Shown here: piece after piece, positions 45,715-54,020 of the stretch
How positions within the stretch are numbered: position 1 is the first letter of the stretch
Layout of the letters: each line of letters starts with the position of its first letter
Assembly (NCBI GenBank): GCA_021604505.1
Contig: BQJC01000002.1
Span: forward strand, 186,001 to 250,000
DNA length: 64,000 bases
From: Nitrospinaceae bacterium
GTDB taxonomy: Bacteria > Nitrospinota > Nitrospinia > Nitrospinales > VA-1
Reading direction: 5' to 3'
The notes under the pieces: generated by a model
Database searches by the model: none
Told to the model about the DNA's origin: nothing
The model's input: the letters and a program-made list of their open reading frames with translations, nothing else
Made by a program: the position numbers and the translations under genes

Positions 45715-46158
45715 ATGCAAGCCGCACGGCAAACGGTCGCCGAAATTCAATCCGTCCTGGATAAATTTCGTGAAGGGTATGGAAATAAAGACATGGACAT
45801 TTTACTGAGTCTTTTTGATTCAGATCCGAATGTCCTGGTCATCGGCACCGGCGAAGACGAAAAGCGAACCGGTCTCGAAGAAATCAAAATTCAGTTTGAG
45901 CGTGATTTTAACCAATCGGATCAATTGATCGTGGAGTTTAAAAATGTTTCCGTATCGCAGCTGGGGTCGGTGTGCTGGGTCGCCGGAGACACACATGTTT
46001 ACTTCACCGCGCAGGAAAAGGCCATGCATGTGTTTCTTCGATTCACCGGGGTTTTAGCCAACCGCGAAGGCCACTGGCTGTTCGTTCAAACCCACTTTTC
46101 TCTGCCTTTTTCAGACTCTGCCGGAGACGGCTCCCCCGCTGGCGAATTGGAAGATTAA
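45715..46158 (+). CDS. SnoaL/DUF4440-type NTF2-fold protein
   Basis: About 147 residues with GGAGAGG 4 bp before the ATG. One NTF2-like domain: VLDKFREGYGNKDMDILLSL, then IGTGEDEKRTGLEEIKIQFE and the terminal HWLFVQTHFSLPF. Such domains bind small molecules or act as steroid-isomerase-like enzymes; no catalytic dyad is certain. No signal peptide. Confidence 0.85.
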   Translation: MQAARQTVAEIQSVLDKFREGYGNKDMDILLSLFDSDPNVLVIGTGEDEKRTGLEEIKIQFERDFNQSDQLIVEFKNVSVSQLGSVCWVAGDTHVYFTAQEKAMHVFLRFTGVLANREGHWLFVQTHFSLPFSDSAGDGSPAGELED

Positions 46159-46192
46159 TTGAATCCTTTTTCCATTCGCCAATAAATTTTGC

Positions 46193-46224
46193 AAAAAAAA
46201 GGCCCTGCTCGTTTGAGCAGGGCC
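46193..46224 (-). terminator. Rho-independent terminator of the 46.2-46.4 kb small RNA
   Basis: On the minus strand: a perfect 10-bp stem GGCCCTGCTC / GAGCAGGGCC with a 4-nt AAAC loop, followed by eight T. It also ends any read-through from the AsmA-like gene upstream. The convergent SnoaL-like gene ends at 46158. Confidence 0.9.
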
Positions 46225-46256
46225 AACCAACAGTAAGGAGCTTCCGGTCATCGGGA

Positions 46257-46301
46257 TTAACCGATGCCTCCGGAAGCTCCCCTTATACTATGGTTAGACA
46301 A
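46257..46301 (-). CDS. Possible 14-codon ORF inside the small RNA
   Basis: TTG start at the ideal distance from a GAAAGGAGGTGATCC ribosome site; it would encode MSNHSIRGASGGIG. Its 3' half lies in the strong stem-loop, so ribosome passage could alter the fold. It may be a leader-type peptide or a chance frame. Confidence 0.3.
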   Translation of the reverse strand: MSNHSIRGASGGIG

Positions 46302-46376
46302 GGGATCACCTCCTTTCGATCAGGGGGTGCACATCCGCACTCAAGGCTCCCCTGGTTCCCCAAGTGCAATTCTTTT

Positions 46377-46405
46377 CTTATATAGAATGAAGGAAAACTT
46401 TTCAA
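46377..46405 (-). promoter_or_regulatory. Sigma-70 promoter of the candidate small RNA
   Basis: Minus strand: TTGAAA (46405-46400), 17-bp spacer, TATAAG (46382-46377). Each box is one base from consensus. A start near 46370 fits the downstream structure. Confidence 0.65.
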
Positions 46406-46444
46406 ATGTCAAAACTCTTTAACTGCGGTTTACAGGGATTAAAT

Positions 46445-47248
46445 TTATTTTCCCATTAACCCTTTGACGGCATTTCCAAGTCCTTTGGCATTTTTCTCAA
46501 GGATATCGGACCCTCCTTTTTCCAGCAATTCCTTAACCTCTGCCGCTCCCTCCACATTTTCGAGTACTTTACCCAGATCGAGGGTTCTGACGGATCCTTC
46601 CGCGGCGGCATTGACCGCAACCATCAGCTTTTTGATCACCTCGGCGGGAGAAGCGCCGCCTTTATCTCTGCCTATTCCTGAAAGCTGAACTCTGGGGAGT
46701 TTGACGCTCAATTTCTTCCCCTTCAACCCGACGGCGCTGACATTGATCTTGCCGTCGCGGATAATGAGACTGTCTATGATGAGTTTTTTCCCATTCTTGT
46801 TTGAGCTCGACGGTTTTTCCTCATCGGAACTTTTTTCCCCGCCGCCCCCTGCCTGCTGGGCAACATTTTTCTGCAAAGCATCCAGGTTGCTTCCGGTAGC
46901 CCCAATTTCATAAGTGATATCGGGTCCGGCAATGAGGATTTCTTTGATCAGTACCGTGTCCTTTGTGATCGTTCCCACATCCAGCGTCATACTGACTTCC
47001 CCCAGCCGAAATGCGGAATCGGATTCAAACCCCTTGGGATTTCCAACCTTCAACCCCCGCAAGGTTCCCTTGCCGGAAGTCGCTGAAATTTTCGTCTCGT
47101 CCAAAGTCACCTCAGCCTGCAAGGCGTCGGAGCCATATTTTTCAACCGCCATGGTGACCAGCGAATCCATGGAAAAAAGCAGGAAAATCGCCAAAAAACC
47201 CGTCAAGACCACGACCATAGCGACCGTGACCCACATTGAACGTTTCAT
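46445..47248 (-). CDS. AsmA/DUF748-like membrane-anchored protein
   Basis: About 267 residues. One N-terminal membrane helix (WVTVAMVVVLTGFLAIFLLF) and a periplasmic beta-rich part with VTLDETKISATSGKGTLRGL, KGFESDSAFRLGEVSMTLDV and IDSLIIRDGKINVSA, which are the repeats of AsmA-family proteins. A low-complexity linker (QQAGGGGEKSSDEEKPSSSN) interrupts it. The family helps outer-membrane lipid homeostasis; this short member is not assigned. Confidence 0.82.
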   Translation of the reverse strand: MKRSMWVTVAMVVVLTGFLAIFLLFSMDSLVTMAVEKYGSDALQAEVTLDETKISATSGKGTLRGLKVGNPKGFESDSAFRLGEVSMTLDVGTITKDTVLIKEILIAGPDITYEIGATGSNLDALQKNVAQQAGGGGEKSSDEEKPSSSNKNGKKLIIDSLIIRDGKINVSAVGLKGKKLSVKLPRVQLSGIGRDKGGASPAEVIKKLMVAVNAAAEGSVRTLDLGKVLENVEGAAEVKELLEKGGSDILEKNAKGLGNAVKGLMGK

Positions 47249-47467
47249 AAAGGATCCTTATTTTTATTGATCAAAAGTCTTATACAAACTACAAATGAAC
47301 TCTGCCGAACTAGAGTAACACAGGTTTTCTTCAGAAAAACGATTCGCTGATCACAAAATTACCATTGCCTTCCCTATTTTCCTTTCCGGCAAACTGTCGT
47401 AACATCGCTTAGGACAATGGGTTTTCAGAACACTGTCATTCTTTCATTTTTATTCGCGAGGTAGCTG

Positions 47468-48004
47468 ATGCTGTATTCAACCGTTTTAAAGATCATGAGT
47501 CCCGTGCTGACGGTTCTGTTTCTGATCGCTCTGTTTGCCAATCCGGTAGGCGCAAAACCGAACCCCGAAAAGGTCAAAAAAATTAAAAAGCTCCTCGCCA
47601 TTTCAGGAATCCAGGACCAGTTGTCCTATATGAAAGACGGTGTATTGAGTTCCTATGGCCAGATGGTCGCCTCCGCCTACCCCAAAGTACCCGATGCCTT
47701 CTGGGATGATTTCAACGCGCTGGTAGGGGAAAAAGACATGGATGTTCTCCTCGATCAGGTGGTTCCCGTTTACGACAAGCACATGTCCGGCGAGGCCATC
47801 AACAAATTGATCGAAATGTTCGAAACTCCATTTTGGAAAGAATGGAAGGAAAAAATGCCCACCATCAGCCGCGAAGCAGGAGTTGCCGGACAACAATGGG
47901 TGCAAAAAATCACGCAATCGGAAAACTTCAAACAAAAGATCGATCAGCTGATTGCAAAACACGAACTGGAAAAACTGAACCCGCCTCAAAAGCATCCAAA
48001 ATAA
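47468..48004 (+). CDS. Exported DUF2059 protein
   Basis: About 178 residues with a GAGGTAG site. A signal peptide (1-30, ending VGAKP) is followed by helical DUF2059: KKLLAISGIQDQLSYMKDG, VPVYDKHMSGEAINKLIEMF and ETPFWKEWKEKMP. The function is unknown; the family is widespread in the periplasm. Confidence 0.88.
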   Translation: MLYSTVLKIMSPVLTVLFLIALFANPVGAKPNPEKVKKIKKLLAISGIQDQLSYMKDGVLSSYGQMVASAYPKVPDAFWDDFNALVGEKDMDVLLDQVVPVYDKHMSGEAINKLIEMFETPFWKEWKEKMPTISREAGVAGQQWVQKITQSENFKQKIDQLIAKHELEKLNPPQKHPK

Positions 48005-48156
48005 ACCAAATCAACATAACGCTGGACCCAATATTTTTGCGCGATGGATTTATTGCTGACCCAATCTCTCCTGGGGCAGGGTGTTACACCCCCGCGTTGC
48101 GGGCCGGAAAACAGGACACGGGGTGAGCAAATTTGCCTTCCGCGAAGGAGGGGGGG

Positions 48157-49293
48157 TTATAGAAATTTTCCAGGGTGGGGTTCGCCGCTTCGGTCATAAT
48201 CGTTTTTCAAATGCTGCCAGCTCAAATGAATGTCGCAGTTCTGACAAATGGGAATTTCGAACCGTTCTCTGGCGATCATTTTTTTCCTGAGTTCGGTCAA
48301 CATAGGTCCGCGCCAGACTTCGGCGATGCTGTCTTCGCGCAAATTGCCGACCGCCGTGCCCGAAAACATATCCGCACAACATAAGACCACACTGCCGTCC
48401 CAATAGACGACCATCCACTTCCATAATTGCGTGCACGGGGCTTTGTTCGTCAGGTTGAAGCGTTTGTGGTTGAAGCGGGTGCCGGCATTCGACGCGATGC
48501 CGTAGCTGTCTAAAAATCCGTCCTTATCGAAACGGCCGGCCCAGTTGGAGATGATGTTGTCGTCGATCGGCGTCAAGGCGATGGTGCAGTTGTGACTCTG
48601 AATGATTCTGAAAAACTCGTGATCGAGAGTTTCCTCCATCGTCTTTAACGTTTTAATACGGAAATTGACCGGAACCGGATGATCCGAGCGGTCGTTAGCT
48701 TCCAGCAGGTCGATGATATTGTTCCGCACCACGTCGTAGCTCATTTTTTTCACATCTTCAAACGTTTCTTGGTCCAACTCATCGAGACTGATATCCACCG
48801 CCACCGAGTTTTCTAAAAGAGTGGGAATGATTTTTTCATTCATGAAAAAAGCGTTGGTCAAAACTTCCACCCGTTTAATCGTGGGAAATTGCTGTAAATA
48901 TTCGATTTTTTCTTTGATCGTCTTGTCCATCAACGGTTCGCCGAACGTGCCGAAATGCACCACCCCGCCGCGGACGGCATAGTCGTCAATGATCTTTTTA
49001 TACAAGTCCATTTTCATGGCCCCAAGGTCCGTCAGATCCGGGTTCGGGCACCAGACGCATTTGGCGTTGCAACGATTGGTCACATCCAGCAAAAGCGCAG
49101 GCGGCCAGAGTTCCAGCGTCGCGGCTAAATCCCTGGTGGCAAAATCGAACAGGGAAGAATCGTAAATCTTGCGCCTGAAATAATCCATTTCCTGAAAAAA
49201 CGGGATTCTTTTGATCCAACGCTTGACCCGGTGGGTTGCCGGAACCTTTTTTCTATCCGGTGAAACGGTTTTAGGCTTTTCGAGAGTTTCCAT
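48157..49293 (-). CDS. Radical SAM/SPASM-domain enzyme
   Basis: About 378 residues. The radical SAM core begins LLLDVTNRCNAKCVWCPN (CxxxCxxC) and shows GTFGEPLMD and the EVLTNAFFM strand. A C-terminal SPASM half-set (CTQLWKWMVVY, VVLCCADM, ICQNCDIHLSWQ) binds further Fe-S clusters. Similar enzymes modify peptides, glycans or antibiotics, and no precursor peptide was found within 1 kb. It is adjacent to a GT4 glycosyltransferase in the same direction, which suggests cell-surface glycan work. Confidence 0.92.
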   Translation of the reverse strand: METLEKPKTVSPDRKKVPATHRVKRWIKRIPFFQEMDYFRRKIYDSSLFDFATRDLAATLELWPPALLLDVTNRCNAKCVWCPNPDLTDLGAMKMDLYKKIIDDYAVRGGVVHFGTFGEPLMDKTIKEKIEYLQQFPTIKRVEVLTNAFFMNEKIIPTLLENSVAVDISLDELDQETFEDVKKMSYDVVRNNIIDLLEANDRSDHPVPVNFRIKTLKTMEETLDHEFFRIIQSHNCTIALTPIDDNIISNWAGRFDKDGFLDSYGIASNAGTRFNHKRFNLTNKAPCTQLWKWMVVYWDGSVVLCCADMFSGTAVGNLREDSIAEVWRGPMLTELRKKMIARERFEIPICQNCDIHLSWQHLKNDYDRSGEPHPGKFL

Positions 49294-49359
49294 GGAATCG
49301 GTGAATGACGTCTGGTTAAAGATCGGCTTTTTTCTTAACGGAATTTTTTCTTGAGTTGA

Positions 49360-50664
49360 TTAGCGGCTTTCCGAGTCAGAAGAGGGATTTCTATTCAAGC
49401 TTAATTCCTTCTCATAAACTCTGATCAATCGTTTGGCCGTCTGATCCCAGGAAAACCTTTGCCGCGCTGTTTCCCGGCCCCGCTCAGCCATGCTGTGGAT
49501 CGTTTCCGTATCTTGAAACGCGTTTAAGATGGCTGAAGACAAAGCCTCCGGGTCCGTCGCCGGCACCAGGGTTCCCGTGACGCCGTCTTCGACGATTTCC
49601 GGCAAAGCGCCCGCAGTGGAGGCGATGACCGGAAGCCCCGCTCCCAGAGATTCCGCCACAGAGAGGCCGAAACTTTCGATCCTGGAAGGAAAAACTCCCA
49701 ACCGGGCCGTAGCCGCAAGATTTTGAATGTATTTCAGATCCCGCCAGCCAGGCATCACCACTTTCGGGATCAGTCCCAGTTTTCTCACCTGCCCTTTGAA
49801 TTCCTCCAGACGGTTCCCTTCACCGACCAGAGTCAAAAGCACATCGGGAACTTGCTTGGCAACAATCTTTAGAGATTGCAAGAGTTCCGGGATGCCTTTT
49901 TCTTCCTCCATGCGCCCCCAGAACACAAGTTCCGGTCTCTCAGACGGTTTTCGTTCAATTTCAAACCATGAAAGATCGATGCCGGCGGGAACCACTTCGA
50001 TGCGACCCTGCCATCGTTTCCCCAATCCTTCGAGGACTTGTTTTCTGGAAAATTGACTGAAGGTGATTATCTTCTTCGCGCGGCGTACAGCGGATCGCGA
50101 AAGATGCGGATTGACCGTTTTAAGAAAGGCAATCGGATGAAAGAGGGCGCGAAACATTCCCGTCTTTGGCATAGAAGGCGCGTGGCTGGTAAAAAAAGGC
50201 AGGGCGTTATACTTTTTGCAAATCCAGGAAGCAAAAAACGCTTCCTCCGCGTTGCCGTGCACGATGTCGAACCGCTCCCGGCGCATCAATCGATTGAGCG
50301 AGAGGGCAAAAGAAAAAATATCCAGGTTGACGGTGGCGACGTTGAAGCGGCGGGCCCAGTGAATTTGGTAGGGAACATCAACTTCGATCTTCTCCCCCGG
50401 TTCTTTGGAGTAAAGAACGTGAACTTCACAACCTTGTCTTTGTAAAGCAGAGGCCAGTTGATGGACGGCGATCTGACCACCGCCTTTAAACCGCGACCAG
50501 GGTGAGGAATAAATGGTGAGACAGATTTTTAAGATGGGGACATCTCCGGGTAAAACCCCAGAATCTACAAAAAATTGGAAAGAGTTACTTCTAGGTTTAT
50601 TTAAACCAAAGCCTTTTATACGCTTTTCTTCATTAAGTTCCTGGGTTAGAAAAGAAAGCTTCAA
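49360..50664 (-). CDS. GT4 glycosyltransferase with possibly altered start
   Basis: About 434 residues from a TTG at 50664. The recognisable enzyme begins about residue 45 (ILKICLTIYSSPWSRFKGGG) and runs to the C-terminus with ELVFWGRMEEEKGIPELLQS, LVGEGNRLEEFK and the donor-site GLSVAESLGAGLPVIAST. The first ~45 residues are not typical and lie in A+T-rich DNA overlapping the HEPN-like gene. No ATG, GTG or TTG occurs near the normal start, so expression probably relies on this N-terminal addition. Confidence 0.85.
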   Translation of the reverse strand: MKLSFLTQELNEEKRIKGFGLNKPRSNSFQFFVDSGVLPGDVPILKICLTIYSSPWSRFKGGGQIAVHQLASALQRQGCEVHVLYSKEPGEKIEVDVPYQIHWARRFNVATVNLDIFSFALSLNRLMRRERFDIVHGNAEEAFFASWICKKYNALPFFTSHAPSMPKTGMFRALFHPIAFLKTVNPHLSRSAVRRAKKIITFSQFSRKQVLEGLGKRWQGRIEVVPAGIDLSWFEIERKPSERPELVFWGRMEEEKGIPELLQSLKIVAKQVPDVLLTLVGEGNRLEEFKGQVRKLGLIPKVVMPGWRDLKYIQNLAATARLGVFPSRIESFGLSVAESLGAGLPVIASTAGALPEIVEDGVTGTLVPATDPEALSSAILNAFQDTETIHSMAERGRETARQRFSWDQTAKRLIRVYEKELSLNRNPSSDSESR

Positions 50665-51076
50665 GCATAAGTTGTATTGCCTCTTCAGCTTCCTTTTTCA
50701 ATTTATCTCGGTCCTTCCATTGCTGATCTACAGTAATAGCAGGATTTTCTAGATCTAGATGGATTAGTCTATTCCTCCTAATTCGGAGTTGCTGAAATTT
50801 TTCATCAAAACCCAGAGTTTCCAGCAATTGTTTGGAATTTCCCTTAAAGTCTGGAACTTCAGTTTCCCTTAACTGAGCTTCAACCACAGTGAAAGCTAAG
50901 ATGATTACACTAACCCAAGCACCAGCACAAAAACAACTCTGAACCTCAGCTATTAAAGCACATGCTTGTTCACTAACAAGGAAAGAACCTCGCTCCTCGT
51001 GCTTGAACAAAAGAGCTTCAAACCATTCCCTACGCAAATCCCATGTCTTTTTTGATGGGTAATCTAAGTGTTCCAT
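50633..51076 (-). CDS. HEPN-like protein in A+T-rich DNA
   Basis: About 147 residues, mostly helical. RIRRNRLIHL near residue 100 is the R-N-x(3)-H motif of HEPN-type nucleases (DUF4145-like). It is visibly richer in A+T (about 38-40% G+C by my counts over two 60-base rows) than its neighbours. It runs into the 5' end of the GT4 gene by 32 bp. No nucleotidyltransferase partner (MNT) is adjacent, so a toxin-antitoxin role is not shown. Foreign origin is an inference from composition. Confidence 0.6.
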   Translation of the reverse strand: MEHLDYPSKKTWDLRREWFEALLFKHEERGSFLVSEQACALIAEVQSCFCAGAWVSVIILAFTVVEAQLRETEVPDFKGNSKQLLETLGFDEKFQQLRIRRNRLIHLDLENPAITVDQQWKDRDKLKKEAEEAIQLMLEAFFSNPGT

Positions 51077-51096
51077 CTTTTTTAAAAACCGGTCGT

Positions 51097-51435
51097 TTAT
51101 CTTTTCTCAGCGCAGGCGACGCAGAGAACGTTTTCCGGCATGACTCGAATGCGGCCAGGAGGGATGGGGTTTTCACACTGGATACAGATGCCAAAATCGG
51201 GGTGATCCACTTTTTCCAAAGCGGTTTTGAGTTTGGCGAGTTTGGTTTTGGCCGAGTTCATCGACGCTTCACTGACGCCTTTACTGCTGATCGCCTCCAT
51301 GCGCGTCAGGCGGCCGATGGCGTTGTCGGGCGCGACGGGTTTCACGGATTCCGCCAGGCTTTCGATCAGGTGTTTTTGCGCTCGGATTTCCTCAACGATT
51401 TCGCGTTTTAATATTTTCCGCTCTTCTGGACTCAT
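51097..51435 (-). CDS. DksA/TraR-type zinc-finger protein
   Basis: About 112 residues from ATG 51435. A helical coiled-coil segment (ERKILKREIVEEIRAQKHLI) precedes a C4 zinc finger (GICIQCENPIPPGRI then ENVLCVACAEKR). The DxxDxA tip of true DksA is not evident, so RNA-polymerase secondary-channel action is uncertain. TATAAT lies 6 bp before the ATG, so the message may be leaderless. Confidence 0.85.
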   Translation of the reverse strand: MSPEERKILKREIVEEIRAQKHLIESLAESVKPVAPDNAIGRLTRMEAISSKGVSEASMNSAKTKLAKLKTALEKVDHPDFGICIQCENPIPPGRIRVMPENVLCVACAEKR

Positions 51436-51481
51436 GGCGCCATTATAACCCCGCAATTGTCAGGGATGCCATGAATACGAT

Positions 51482-52015
51482 TTATTGCACGCGTTTGTAG
51501 GCGATCTCCACCACTTGCCTTTCTTTGCCGCCCTCGAAGGAAGTCCAACGCTGAACCACTTTATCTTTGCCGTCGAACTGAATCGACGCCGCATGAATGT
51601 GCGCTTCCTTAGCGACATCGATGTCCGAATCCTTGGATAAATCCAGGTTCAGTTGGTTACCCTTCATGCTGGTTAGCGTTAACTTTGGCTGGTTGTGCTC
51701 GGAGCAGTAATGGGTCATCGTCAATTTTCGTTTGGAATCGTCGTGATAGACCGAAACCATTTCATGGGGCGTTCCCTCAAAAACGGTCTCCACGAGGGCG
51801 CTGTCAAAAGCTGTGAGTTTATAACTGAGCGCGACCTTTTCCGGTCCCTTTCCGGCATCCATCGTACCTTCCCAAGAACCAACCAGTCCCTTCATTTGCT
51901 CAAATGCCTGGGAGCCGACATAGGGCTTGTGCTGATGCCCCTCCTCAGCCATTGCCTGAGGCGCAGCAAATACAAATAATGCAACCACACCTGCAAAAAC
52001 TTTATTGAATTTCAT
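51482..52015 (-). CDS. Exported DUF1579-like protein
   Basis: About 177 residues with a GGGAGAA site. Signal peptide ends QAMAEEG; a short His-rich stretch (EGHQHKPYVG) follows. The beta-barrel-like body has LVGSWEGTMDAGKGPEKV, VETVFEGTPHEMVSVYH and KLTMTHYCSEHNQPKLTL, a pattern of the DUF1579/THAP4-like group. Function is unknown. Confidence 0.75.
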   Translation of the reverse strand: MKFNKVFAGVVALFVFAAPQAMAEEGHQHKPYVGSQAFEQMKGLVGSWEGTMDAGKGPEKVALSYKLTAFDSALVETVFEGTPHEMVSVYHDDSKRKLTMTHYCSEHNQPKLTLTSMKGNQLNLDLSKDSDIDVAKEAHIHAASIQFDGKDKVVQRWTSFEGGKERQVVEIAYKRVQ

Positions 52016-52085
52016 CGTTCATTTCTCCCTATTGTGGGTGCCGCCAAATGAATCAGATCGTACAAATAGTACCAGCGAACAAACC

Positions 52086-52946
52086 CTAGGGCAACGGCGA
52101 ACGCTCCAGAGATTTAAGGGACATTAAGGCCGCCACCCGCTTTTCCGTAGGAGGATGAGTGCTGAACAGGGCCATCATGTTCTTTCCAGTCAAGGGATTA
52201 ACGATAAACATATGCGCCGTGGCGGGTTCAGCGTTCATGGGAATCTGTTGGGCCCCCCGTTCCAGTTTCATGAGCGCATTAGCCAGGGGGTCTGGCGATC
52301 CCATCAATACCGCACCTGTATGGTCGGCTTTGTATTCCCGGGTGCGGGAAATGGCCATTTGCACCAAAAGAGCCGCGATCGGAGCCAGAATCATCATCAG
52401 GATCATAACGATGGGATTGCCTCCGTTCCCATCGCGGCGGCCGCCGCCAAACAGCATGCCCCATTGCGCGATGTTGGCCAGCATGCTGATCGCACCGGCT
52501 ATGGTGGCGGCGATCGTTCCTATTAAAATGTCGCGGTTTTTCACATGGGCGATCTCATGCGCCAGCACCCCGGCCAGTTCATCGTGATCCAGAATTCGGG
52601 TGATCCCTTCGGTGACGGCGACAGCCGCATTTTCAGGATTGCGTCCGGTGGCGAAGGCATTGGGTTGATCGGAGGGGATGATGTAAACCTTCGGCATCGG
52701 AATTTCCGCACGGCGGGAAAGCTCTCGGACCGTGCGAAAGAGTTGGGGGGCGTCGATTTCCTGGACCTCTTGGGCCTTGTACATGGAAAGCACCATTTTA
52801 TCGCTGAAAAAATACGCACCAAAGTTCATGGCCACCGCAAAAAGAAAAGCGATGACCATACCTTCCTGTCCGCCCAGTGCCATTCCTCCAAATACGAGCA
52901 TGAGGGTGAGCCCTCCCAGCAGGATTGTGGTCTTAAGTGTGTTCAT
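52086..52946 (-). CDS. htpX: Membrane zinc metalloprotease HtpX
   Basis: About 286 residues. Two N-terminal membrane helices, then the M48 site [10 protein letters not shown] with HExxH and a third ligand in [35 protein letters not shown] is typical. It degrades misfolded inner-membrane proteins with FtsH. It is the second M48 protease in the window. Confidence 0.95.
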   Translation of the reverse strand: MNTLKTTILLGGLTLMLVFGGMALGGQEGMVIAFLFAVAMNFGAYFFSDKMVLSMYKAQEVQEIDAPQLFRTVRELSRRAEIPMPKVYIIPSDQPNAFATGRNPENAAVAVTEGITRILDHDELAGVLAHEIAHVKNRDILIGTIAATIAGAISMLANIAQWGMLFGGGRRDGNGGNPIVMILMMILAPIAALLVQMAISRTREYKADHTGAVLMGSPDPLANALMKLERGAQQIPMNAEPATAHMFIVNPLTGKNMMALFSTHPPTEKRVAALMSLKSLERSPLP

Positions 52947-53249
52947 GGTTTTTTCAAGTTTCGCTGATGCCTTTTTATAAACTTCCGTTTTAATTAAATA
53001 AAATCGCTATCCTTCCCTGTCAACGTTGCCATAGAATATAAAAAAGAAAAATAAAATCCCTGTTTTTTGAACCGCCCTCACCCTAAAGGCCATTAAAATA
53101 AAAAAGATGCGTTTAGAATTTGCACGGTTTGTTTAATCCTATATTAAACACCAGCCGATAAGAAATATTCCACACCTTGACCCATCTCGGTTTATAATAT
53201 GCAGTCTTGTAATCGAGATGAATTAAAAAACACCAACCAGGAGCAAAGC
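52947..53249. other. Intergenic region, no gene seen
   Basis: A+T-rich divergent region between htpX and the histone-like gene. TTTAATCCTATATTAAA near 53131 is a small inverted repeat. The ribosome site AGGAGC of the next gene is at the right edge; a promoter could not be fixed. Confidence 0.5.
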
Positions 53250-53423
53250 ATGACCCACGAACAAATAGTTGCCGCGTATGAAACCTACCTCGCCGAAAAT
53301 GAAAGCTTTGAAACTAAGAATGTAAAAGCCGCCGCCGCTCGCGCCAGAAAAGCCTTGGGCGAACTCGGAAAGCTTGCAAAAACCAGAAGAGCTGAAATCC
53401 AGGAAAAGAAGAACAACCTGTAA
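53250..53423 (+). CDS. 57-residue histone-H1-like basic protein
   Basis: From ATG 53250, with CCAGGAGC 6 bp upstream. An acidic N-terminal helix (MTHEQIVAAYETYLAENESF) is followed by a Lys/Ala-rich helix with KAAAARARKALGELGKLAK and RRAEIQEKKN. The composition resembles bacterial H1-like or nucleoid-associated peptides. DNA binding is an inference. Confidence 0.75.
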   Translation: MTHEQIVAAYETYLAENESFETKNVKAAAARARKALGELGKLAKTRRAEIQEKKNNL

Positions 53424-53873
53424 GGCAACCCGGTTGGATCAAAAGGAAGAACTTCCTGGATGGCGCTGTCGGTAAGACAGAAGAAGTGATCGCTGAAAGT
53501 TTGTCTTCCCCGGTTTAACTTCAGTCCCCCTCTGCCGCACCCGAGAACCCCCTCGGGCTTCTTGGGAAAGGCGGCGGGCTGGGCAACGCCCTTCGGTCCG
53601 GATTTGCGCCCAGGGCCAATTCTACCCTTGCCGAAAAGAGAAAAAACCCTTAGAGACATTTGCATGGAGAGTGCGTCCTGAAGGATGCTTGGAAAGGATG
53701 CCGGTGAAAGCAGGAGGAATTCAAAACCAGTTAAGAGATTGTTTTAATTCCTTTTAGGGAGGAAATTCGAAAGCCAGTCAAATGTTTACCGCAACGCCCC
53801 CCGCAGAATCTATACCAGGCCTTGGTATAGCCAATAAACCCATCGACCATCAATATTGAGTCCAGCGGCACGC
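53424..53873. other. Region between the histone-like gene and tRNA-Leu, no firm gene
   Basis: G+C-rich with several stems: CCCGAG (53540-53545)/CTCGGG (53552-53557) and an inverted repeat at 53810-53830. A translated frame on the minus strand (53731-53919) covers the tRNA tail and contains GFIGYTK, too weak to call a GIY-YIG remnant. A small RNA in 53430-53660 cannot be excluded, but I match it to none. Confidence 0.45.
53810..53830. repeat. 8-bp inverted repeat downstream of tRNA-Leu
   Basis: CTATACCA, 5-nt spacer, TGGTATAG. It lies about 45 bp after the tRNA on the minus strand with no T-run, so it is a processing hairpin, an old integration site or chance. Confidence 0.4.
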
Positions 53874-53877
53874 TGGT
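53862..53877. repeat. 16-nt hairpin sequence shared with 8687-8702
   Basis: On the minus strand ACCAGCGTGCCGCTGG starts within the tRNA's encoded CCA and forms a 6-bp stem. The copy at 8687 is identical and on the opposite strand. Confidence 0.6.
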
Positions 53878-53960
53878 GCCGAAGAGAGGATTTGAACCTC
53901 CACGTCCTTTCGAACACATGAACCTGAATCATGCGCGTCTACCAATTCCGCCACTTCGGC
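53874..53960 (-). tRNA. tRNA-Leu (anticodon CAG)
   Basis: 87 nt with encoded CCA. Acceptor GCCGAAG pairs with CTTCGGC. D-arm GCGGAATTGGTAGACGC, anticodon loop TTCAGGT between CATGA and TCATG, a long class-II variable arm, and T-arm GGTTCAAATCC are all present. The anticodon CAG reads CUG leucine codons. Confidence 0.96.
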
Positions 53961-54020
53961 ATTTGCGGGTCTGATTTGTGAGAGTATTATGAATTCTATC
54001 TTCAAAAATTTCAAGCCGTT

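Larger units (their letters stand above)
46193..46371 (-). ncRNA. Candidate structured small RNA, about 180 nt
   Basis: Bounded by a sigma-70 promoter (46377-46405) and a strong terminator. Internal structure: an 11-bp stem GGAGCTTCCGG (46237-46247) with 46270-46280, holding a nested 6-bp stem CATCGG/CCGATG. A 5' part with GGGGAACCAGGGG-like G/C runs precedes it, and a perfect extended Shine-Dalgarno (46303-46317) is followed 4-7 bases later by a 14-codon TTG ORF (46257-46301). It does not match 6S, SRP, tmRNA, RNase P or a riboswitch I know; a loose likeness to c-di-AMP riboswitch pieces is not enough. Confidence 0.65.

Noticed and set aside
46200-46371. c-di-AMP (ydaO-yuaA) riboswitch
   Set aside because: GGGGAACC and GTCTAACC pieces look alike, but order and spacing do not fit and no downstream gene on that strand is controlled.
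53540-53557. CCCGAG/CTCGGG hairpin as terminator of the histone-like gene
   Set aside because: Only six base pairs and no T-run after it.
53731-53919. Minus-strand frame with GFIGYTK resembling a GIY-YIG fragment
   Set aside because: Its start is inside tRNA-Leu and only seven residues fit; most likely noise.
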